The notes beneath the pieces were generated by a model. That model was given only the letters and a program-made list of their open reading frames with translations. It was not told the DNA's origin and made no database searches. Shown here in pieces: positions 1 to 3,345 of a DNA stretch of 5,054 nucleotides. This DNA comes from Bacillota bacterium. GTDB taxonomy: Bacteria; Bacillota; Clostridia; Acetivibrionales; DSM-2933. The stretch's first letter is position 1. Each line of letters starts with the position of its first letter. A program made the translations under genes and the position numbers. The DNA lies in the NCBI GenBank assembly GCA_030705945.1, contig JAUZPS010000383.1, positions 1 to 5,054 on the forward strand, written 5' to 3'.

Positions 1-82
1 TAAGTTGCGAAAAAGATTTTACATTAAAATGCAGTTAATGCGTCTGCATTTTTCTATCAAAGATGAACTTTTCGTAACTTAT
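1..82. repeat. Palindrome A, copy 1 (MITE-like or structured-RNA repeat)
   Basis: The outer arms are TAAGTTGCGAAAAAG (1-15) and CTTTTCGTAACTTA (68-81), complementary apart from one unpaired A and one mismatch. Nested inside is a perfect hairpin, AAAATGCAG (26-34) against CTGCATTTT (44-52) with a 9-base loop. Terminal inverted repeats around about 80 bp with no coding content would suit a miniature inverted-repeat element, or an RNA that folds into a long stem. Which of the two cannot be told from one locus. Confidence 0.7.
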
Positions 83-91
83 GAAGCAAGG

Positions 92-145
92 TATATATTT
101 TGCAATATAAAAAATAGATGTAAAATGTTTATTGCAAAATATATA
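92..145. repeat. Palindrome B: perfect 16-bp inverted repeat
   Basis: TATATATTTTGCAATA (92-107) and TATTGCAAAATATATA (130-145) are exact reverse complements around a 22-base loop. It sits between the two copies of palindrome A. After the second A copy only a degenerate left arm of B remains (about 239-254), so the B hairpin is intact once. It is very AT-rich, so a transcribed hairpin would be only moderately stable. Confidence 0.75.
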
Positions 146-146
146 T

Positions 147-230
147 ATAAGTTGCGAAAAAGACTTTATATTAAAAATGCAGTTGATATGTCTGCATTTT
201 ACTATCAAAGCTAAACTTTTCGCAACTTAT
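147..230. repeat. Palindrome A, copy 2
   Basis: The arms are ATAAGTTGCGAAAAAG (147-162) and CTTTTCGCAACTTAT (216-230), fully complementary apart from one bulged A, so this copy is better preserved than copy 1. The inner hairpin AAAATGCAG (174-182) and CTGCATTTT (192-200) is perfect. Differences between the two copies fall mainly in loops and linkers while the stems are kept, which hints that the fold matters or that the copies are young. Confidence 0.72.
173..200 (-). terminator. Possible intrinsic terminator of the minus-strand gene
   Basis: Read on the minus strand, the inner hairpin of palindrome A copy 2 is AAAATGCAG, a 9-base loop, then CTGCATTTTT, a stem running into a short T-run. It lies about 90 bases past the stop codon at 292-294, and no better terminator is visible in between. 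The hairpin is nearly symmetric, so it could act in both directions. The stem has only four G-C pairs, so it may be weak. Confidence 0.35.
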
Positions 231-291
231 GAATTAAGGTATATTTTGCTATATAAAAAATGGCTATAAGTAATTTTTCAATCATTCCAAA

Positions 292-1020
292 CTAAATACC
301 CATTCCTGATCCAATCAACTCAGAAAGACTCTTTAACAGACTTAGCTGATCAGGGGTAAGTGAATCTACCTGGTAGGATTTTCTCACACCTATTTTGCAC
401 CATAACGCAAAATGCTCGCAATTATCAGTAACCAAGTTGTATTTTTTCTCACCAAGCATAGATTTAGCCCGCTTAACAGTTTCTTCCGGATTAAATACCT
501 TTTCCTTATCAAACTTCAATACAAACATCTTATCTTTGTCAAAATGACCGTCCATAGTTGTTTCAGCCACTTCAGCGTCGGAAGCTTTTCCGGAGTTATT
601 AGGAGTCATATAATGAATTACCTTATTATCCCCTATATAAATGCCATAGTGTTCATAATTGATGCCTTTGTAACTTCTTGGATCCCCAATTACATCTCCG
701 ACTTCAGGAGCCTTTTTCACTTTTTCGGGTACCTCATCAAGGTATGCGGTATTTTCATTTGCATCCCATTTAACACTTTTATCAAAGGCTTTTCCAACAG
801 CGCGGACCGGAAGGTAAATTGTTCCGTTTACAATGAAGGGTTCAACTGAATTTCCGTTTGCATCGGTAGGTTTAATTTCAGAACCGTTTACAAATATTTG
901 TATGTTTTTGTAAGCTGCGGTTACTGTCTTTTCAATGTTCTGAGCGAAAACAGCTCCAGTTAAGAGACTTGCTAGCAGCGCTCCCGATATTAAGCCCTTG
1001 AAGTAATCCTTTTTTAACAT
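292..1020 (-). CDS. Secreted stalk-domain / LRAT-domain protein (predicted papain-like fold)
   Basis: A complete gene of 242 residues, starting at ATG 1020-1018 with AGGAGGAG (1032-1025) four bases upstream and ending in TAG. Residues 1-27 form a signal peptide: a K-K-containing start, a hydrophobic stretch about 10-25, and a likely cleavage after A-F-A. Residues about 40-95 match the copper-amine-oxidase N-terminal-like stalk domain common in clostridial secreted proteins (IFVNG, then NGTIYLPVRAVG at 66-77, then VKWD). Residues about 106-212 match the LRAT domain of the NlpC/P60 superfamily: H124 in EHYGIYIG, H136 twelve residues later, and the nucleophile C201 in NCEHFALWC. That His-His-Cys layout and spacing is the one used by LRAT/HRASLS acyltransferases and phospholipases. 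It probably acts outside the membrane as a thiol acyltransferase or hydrolase; the substrate is unknown. The gene is divergent from nox and stands alone. Domain calls are firm; the activity is inferred. Confidence 0.9.
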   Translation of the reverse strand: MLKKDYFKGLISGALLASLLTGAVFAQNIEKTVTAAYKNIQIFVNGSEIKPTDANGNSVEPFIVNGTIYLPVRAVGKAFDKSVKWDANENTAYLDEVPEKVKKAPEVGDVIGDPRSYKGINYEHYGIYIGDNKVIHYMTPNNSGKASDAEVAETTMDGHFDKDKMFVLKFDKEKVFNPEETVKRAKSMLGEKKYNLVTDNCEHFALWCKIGVRKSYQVDSLTPDQLSLLKSLSELIGSGMGI

Positions 1021-1070
1021 AATACTCCTCCTGTTTAATTAATTGATTATTTGAGCTGCGAAAGATATTT

Positions 1071-1098
1071 CTTAAATCATATATCGTGAAAAACTCAA
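1071..1098 (-). promoter_or_regulatory. Candidate promoter of the LRAT-domain gene
   Basis: On the minus strand TTGAGT (1098-1093) lies 16 bases before TTTAAG (1076-1071), and a TG dinucleotide (1079-1078) gives an extended -10. Each hexamer matches the sigma-A consensus at four of six positions. Transcription would begin near 1064 and leave a leader of about 44 bases with the ribosome site at its end. The call is tentative because AT-rich DNA gives many such matches. Confidence 0.3.
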
Positions 1099-1102
1099 TA
1101 TT

Positions 1103-1128
1103 ATTACAGTAATGTTTTGTTCTGTAAT
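1103..1128. promoter_or_regulatory. Dyad ATTACAG-N12-CTGTAAT, possible operator
   Basis: ATTACAG (1103-1109) and CTGTAAT (1122-1128) are perfect inverted arms, 19 bases apart from start to start, so they lie on nearly the same face of the helix. The left arm is also part of a small palindrome, ATTACAGTAAT (1103-1113). The site is just upstream of the candidate -35 of the LRAT-domain gene, a position that suits an activator or a repressor. I do not match it to a known regulator family. Confidence 0.3.
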
Positions 1129-1158
1129 GTTATTTATATATGTAAGATTTTTATGATT

Positions 1159-1263
1159 TAAGCAGTATCAAAAAGAAAACTTTTCAACTGGTCGTTTCAA
1201 AAACTTGATATAATGGTCTTTAGTCATACAAAAGCTGTACAAGGAATTTTTTGAAACGCCTTA
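1159..1263 (+). repeat. MITE-like element, copy 1 (105 bp)
   Basis: This copy and copy 2 (1518-1622) are both 105 bp if bounded by TA. They share an exact 33-base core (1184-1216 and 1543-1575) and an exact 22-base right arm (1239-1260 and 1597-1618). The outer ends are roughly inverted: TAAGCAGTATCAAAAA on the left against TAAGGCGTTTCAAAAA on the complement of the right. A nested inverted pair, GTCGTTTCAAAAA (1191-1203) and TTTTTGAAACGCC (1248-1260), has one mismatch. The core contains TGATATAAT, an extended -10. There is no room for a transposase. TA at both edges would fit a TA target site as used by Tc1/mariner-IS630 elements, but that is inference. Confidence 0.7.
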
Positions 1264-1279
1264 ATAAAACAATTATAAT
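1251..1279 (+). promoter_or_regulatory. Strong sigma-A-type promoter reading toward nox
   Basis: TTGAAA (1251-1256) lies exactly 17 bases before a perfect TATAAT (1274-1279), the best -35/-10 pair in the intergenic region. Transcription would start near 1286. The -35 hexamer lies inside the right arm of repeat copy 1, while the -10 lies beyond the element edge, so this looks like a hybrid promoter made by the repeat landing next to a TATAAT. No other gene lies between it and nox on this strand, so nox is the likely target, with a leader of about 388 bases. Confidence 0.6.
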
Positions 1280-1307
1280 ATTAAATACAGCATTCATCAA
1301 AGAAAAA

Positions 1308-1325
1308 TTGATAAATTTTTATCAA
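1308..1325. promoter_or_regulatory. Rex-like operator candidate TTGATAA-N4-TTATCAA
   Basis: TTGATAAATTTTTATCAA is an 18-bp perfect-arm palindrome inside a longer one (13-bp arms, 1303-1315 and 1318-1330). The clostridial form of the Rex operator is TTGTTAA-N4-TTAACAA; this site has the same length and spacing and matches 12 of the 14 specified bases, with the two differences symmetric. It lies at about +23 to +40 from the start predicted for the 1251-1279 promoter, where a bound repressor could block transcription. Rex responds to the NADH/NAD+ ratio, and NADH oxidase genes are known Rex targets in some Firmicutes. An AT-rich chance palindrome remains possible. Confidence 0.45.
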
Positions 1326-1330
1326 TTTTT

Positions 1331-1517
1331 TGTTTGGAATTAATTTTTTCTGGGAATTTAATAAATATTAGATGTTAAGATGAAAAAATAAATTATCGAT
1401 ATTAGATTATGATTGTTGTAAAATATATAGAGTATTATTAATAAATTCATATTTTGATAAAATTCTAGTAACAATTAGTTTTTACAGATAGACAAAAATC
1501 AAATAATCTTTTACATT
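1331..1517. other. AT-rich spacer without recognisable genes
   Basis: I see no open reading frame with a ribosome site and no RNA fold of a known class here. ATG triplets near 1370-1382 run into stops within a few codons. A TAAAAT with a preceding TG (1417-1424) could be a weak -10 but has no matching -35. If transcription starts near 1286, this stretch is part of the long leader of nox. Confidence 0.5.
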
Positions 1518-1622
1518 TAGGTAGTAACAAAAAAATAACTGGTCAACTGGTCGTTTCAAAAACTTGATATAATGGGTTTTAGTTATATAAACTTGAACAA
1601 GGAATTTTTTGAAACGCCCTTA
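1518..1622 (+). repeat. MITE-like element, copy 2 (105 bp)
   Basis: The same element as 1159-1263, in the same orientation, ending 51 bases before the nox start codon. It begins TAGGTAGTAACAAAAA and ends GAAACGCCCTTA. The core and right arm are identical to copy 1, and the middle (1576-1596) and the outer left end have drifted. The edges again read TA on both sides. Two direct copies 359 bp apart could recombine and remove the promoter and palindrome between them. Confidence 0.7.
1545..1573 (+). promoter_or_regulatory. Extended -10 promoter inside repeat copy 2
   Basis: TGATATAAT (1565-1573) is a perfect TGn-TATAAT extended -10. At 17-bp spacing the -35 position reads AACTGG (1545-1550), which is poor, but extended -10 promoters tolerate this. 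The start would be near 1580, giving nox a leader of about 94 bases. The identical motif in copy 1 (1206-1214) could fire as well. Its conservation within the exact 33-base core suggests it belongs to the element, perhaps a remnant of a transposase promoter. Confidence 0.45.
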
Positions 1623-1673
1623 TCTATCGCGACATATATAGACTAAATAGTTAAAAATAAAGGAGAGGACAGT

Positions 1674-3005
1674 ATGAAAGTTATAGTTATAGGCTGTACC
1701 CATGCAGGCACTGCTTCAATTCTTAATCTTAAAAAGGCTTATCCGCAATCTGAAATCATAGTATATGAAAGAAACGCTACTATATCCTTTCTTTCGTGCG
1801 GGATTGCTCTTTATGTAGGCGGGGTTATAAATGATCCAAAAGGATTGTTTTATAGTTCCCCTGAAAAGCTTGAAGAGCTTGGTGTGGTAACAAAAATGAA
1901 ACACGATGTCAAGAAAGTGGATTTTGACAAAAAGACGATTTCTGTTCACAATCTGCAAACCGGAGAAGAATTTGAAGACACCTATGACAAACTTATCATT
2001 ACAACTGGCTCTTGGCCAATAGTACCGGATATCAAAGGAATAGACCTTGAAAATATTCTGCTTTCAAAGAATTATGATCATTCAAACGCAATTATAGAAA
2101 AAGCAAAGACGGCAAAGAACATTACTGTAGTTGGAGCGGGGTATATCGGGGTTGAACTGGTAGAAGCCTTCAGAACGCTTGGCAAAGATGTTACTTTGAT
2201 TGATGGGATGAGCAGGATACTTAGTAAGTATCTTGATAAAGAATTTACTGATATTGCTGAAAATGCGTTAAAAGAAAATGGCATAAACATTGTTTTAAAT
2301 GAAAAGATTGTAGGTTTTGAAGGCTCGGAGGGAAGGGTAAGAGCTGTCGTTACAGAAAAAGGCCAATACGAGGCTGATCTTGTTATACTATGCATTGGTT
2401 TTAAACCAAACACCGGTTTATTTAAAGGCCAGCTTGATATGCTCCCAAATGGGGCCATAATAGTAGACGAATATATGAGGACCAGCAGGGAAGATGTATT
2501 TGCGGCAGGAGACAGCTGCGCCGTTATCTATAACCCCACAGGCAAGAATGAGTATATTCCTTTGGCTACAAACGCTGTGCGTATGGGAACTCTTATTGCC
2601 AAGAACATAAATAAACCTGTAATAAAATATATGGGAACTCAAGGAACCTCCGGAATTAAAATTTATGAATACAACATAGCATCAACAGGAATGACTGAGA
2701 ATGCGGCAAAAGCAGCAGGAATAGATGTTGAGGCGTCACTTCTTATTGACAATTACCGCCCGGAATTTATGCCTGAATACGAGTCTTTGCAGCTAAAGGT
2801 CGTGTTTGAAAAGGAATCAAGGGTAATAATAGGAGCTCAGATTTTATCAAAATTTGATCTTACTCAATCAATAAATACTCTCTCAGTGTGCATACAAAAC
2901 AAAATGACTATAGATGAGCTGGCTTTCGTAGATTTCTTCTTCCAACCGCATTATAATAAACCATGGAATTATTTGAATACGGTTGGTCTCAATGCTCTTA
3001 AATAG
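1674..3005 (+). CDS. nox: FAD-dependent NADH oxidase / peroxidase family (probably H2O-forming)
   Basis: A complete gene of 443 residues, the family's usual length. ATG at 1674 follows AAGGAGAGG at 1660-1668, and the FAD fold begins at residue 1, so the start is well supported. Residues 1-13 are the FAD-binding beta-alpha-beta with the variant GCTHAG typical of NADH oxidase/peroxidase. H10, the redox-active C42 (in SFLSCGIALYVGG) and R303 sit at the positions known for the active site of NADH peroxidase. V-G-A-G-Y-I-G (153-159) is the NAD fold, and D177 at the end of its second strand favours NADH over NADPH. The second FAD motif is VFAAGD (275-280). The C-terminal dimerisation domain ends with FFFQPHYNKPWNYLN (421-435), a hallmark of this group. 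It would act in the cytoplasm, reducing O2 with NADH through a cysteine sulfenate, as oxygen defence and NAD+ regeneration. NADH peroxidase is the main alternative; CoA-disulfide reductase is less likely. It has its own terminator and no co-transcribed neighbour. Confidence 0.92.
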   Translation: MKVIVIGCTHAGTASILNLKKAYPQSEIIVYERNATISFLSCGIALYVGGVINDPKGLFYSSPEKLEELGVVTKMKHDVKKVDFDKKTISVHNLQTGEEFEDTYDKLIITTGSWPIVPDIKGIDLENILLSKNYDHSNAIIEKAKTAKNITVVGAGYIGVELVEAFRTLGKDVTLIDGMSRILSKYLDKEFTDIAENALKENGINIVLNEKIVGFEGSEGRVRAVVTEKGQYEADLVILCIGFKPNTGLFKGQLDMLPNGAIIVDEYMRTSREDVFAAGDSCAVIYNPTGKNEYIPLATNAVRMGTLIAKNINKPVIKYMGTQGTSGIKIYEYNIASTGMTENAAKAAGIDVEASLLIDNYRPEFMPEYESLQLKVVFEKESRVIIGAQILSKFDLTQSINTLSVCIQNKMTIDELAFVDFFFQPHYNKPWNYLNTVGLNALK

Positions 3006-3057
3006 AACTTTGGCAAGATAAATTCATTGAAGTTAAGATTAAGTTAAAGGTTAATGT

Positions 3058-3100
3058 AAAAAATAGGGTTGCAGAAATAAGACTGCAGCTCATTTTTTGT
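3058..3100 (+). terminator. Intrinsic terminator after nox
   Basis: GGGTTGCAG (3066-3074) pairs with CTGCAGCTC (3083-3091) as a 9-bp stem with two G-U pairs and an 8-base loop. The stem is followed by A and six T (3093-3098). A run of A before the stem lets it extend and could make it partly bidirectional. It lies about 60 bases past the nox stop and separates nox from helD. Confidence 0.8.
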
Positions 3101-3131
3101 TTAATCGTAATTACTGAAAATGAACTGTTCG

Positions 3132-3192
3132 TAAGGGCGTCTATATTAAAATCAATAGCCAAGTATACAAGTTTTCTTTTTGATGCTGCCTA
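3132..3192 (-). repeat. Third, shorter relative of the MITE-like element (61 bp, inverted)
   Basis: On the minus strand the left end (3193 down to 3169) matches the left end of copy 1 (1158-1182) at 23 of 25 bases, including ATCAAAAAGAAAACTT. Its right end, ACGCCCTTA, matches copy 2. The centre, about 28 bases, is unrelated, and the core with the extended -10 and the TTTCAAAAA arms is absent. It thus has the outer ends of the family around a different or deleted middle. TA again borders both sides. Confidence 0.6.
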
Positions 3193-3213
3193 ATTGTTAT
3201 GAAAATGCCGCAC

Positions 3214-3242
3214 TTGACATTGGTGAGATTTTGTGGAAGAAT
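3214..3242 (+). promoter_or_regulatory. Candidate promoter of helD
   Basis: A perfect TTGACA (3214-3219) lies 17 bases before AAGAAT (3237-3242; four of six), which has a TG one base upstream (3234-3235), giving an extended -10. Transcription would start near 3249 with a leader of about 97 bases. It is the best -35 in this spacer and lies beyond both the nox terminator and the repeat, so helD probably has its own transcript. Confidence 0.5.
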
Positions 3243-3270
3243 ATTTCAAAAGCGTTATGCTTTAAAATAT
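3241..3270. promoter_or_regulatory. Imperfect palindrome at the helD transcription start
   Basis: ATATTTCAAAAGC (3241-3253) faces GCTTTAAAATAT (3259-3270) across GTTAT: five paired bases, a small internal loop, then six more. It overlaps the -10 region and the predicted start, where it could serve as an operator or as a 5' hairpin in the transcript. No regulator family is recognised. Confidence 0.3.
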
Positions 3271-3345
3271 ATAGTTTTAAATATTAGAATTAAAATTTAA
3301 TTAAAAACATATAAATACAAATATTACTTTGGAGGTGTTATAAAT

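Larger units (their letters stand above)
1..270. repeat. Tandem duplication of a palindrome-rich unit, period 147 bp
   Basis: The first 147 bases are repeated, diverged and incomplete, from base 148 to about 270. Both copies open with TAAGTTGCGAAAAAG (1-15, 148-162) and share the inner hairpin, the closing arm, and a following stretch of the form GGTATA..TTTTGC.ATATAAAAAAT (90-115 and 238-261). Because similarity continues outside the hairpins, a duplication of the whole segment fits better than two independent insertions. The first copy starts at base 1 of the window, so the array may extend upstream. The block lies downstream of the minus-strand gene at 292-1020 and codes for nothing convincing. 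Confidence 0.8.

Noticed and set aside
5..214. Open frame of 69 codons on the plus strand across the repeat block
   Set aside because: It has no ribosome site within the window, is rich in K, Y, I and F as expected from AT-rich DNA, and spans both copies of a palindromic repeat whose indels shift the frame between copies.
1..270. CRISPR array
   Set aside because: The repeats are long, imperfect, internally palindromic and present only twice, with similar rather than unique intervening sequence.
412..849. 145-codon open frame on the plus strand
   Set aside because: It lies wholly inside the LRAT-domain gene on the other strand, has no Shine-Dalgarno site, and its product resembles no domain.
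1303..1330. Intrinsic terminator reading of the 13-bp-arm palindrome
   Set aside because: The stem has only two G-C pairs and two bases between the arms, no gene lies just upstream on the plus strand, and an operator fits the symmetry better.
1454..1474. Second Rex-like half-site TTGATAA followed by TAACAA
   Set aside because: The half-sites are separated by eight bases rather than four and the right half is incomplete, so it does not fit the operator.
1286..1673. Riboswitch in the nox leader
   Set aside because: I looked for the conserved cores of common riboswitch classes and found none; the region is too AT-rich and its only clear pairing comes from the repeats.
1716..2642. Three minus-strand open frames of 74-126 codons
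   Set aside because: All are antisense shadows of the well-supported nox gene and lack credible starts or recognisable motifs.
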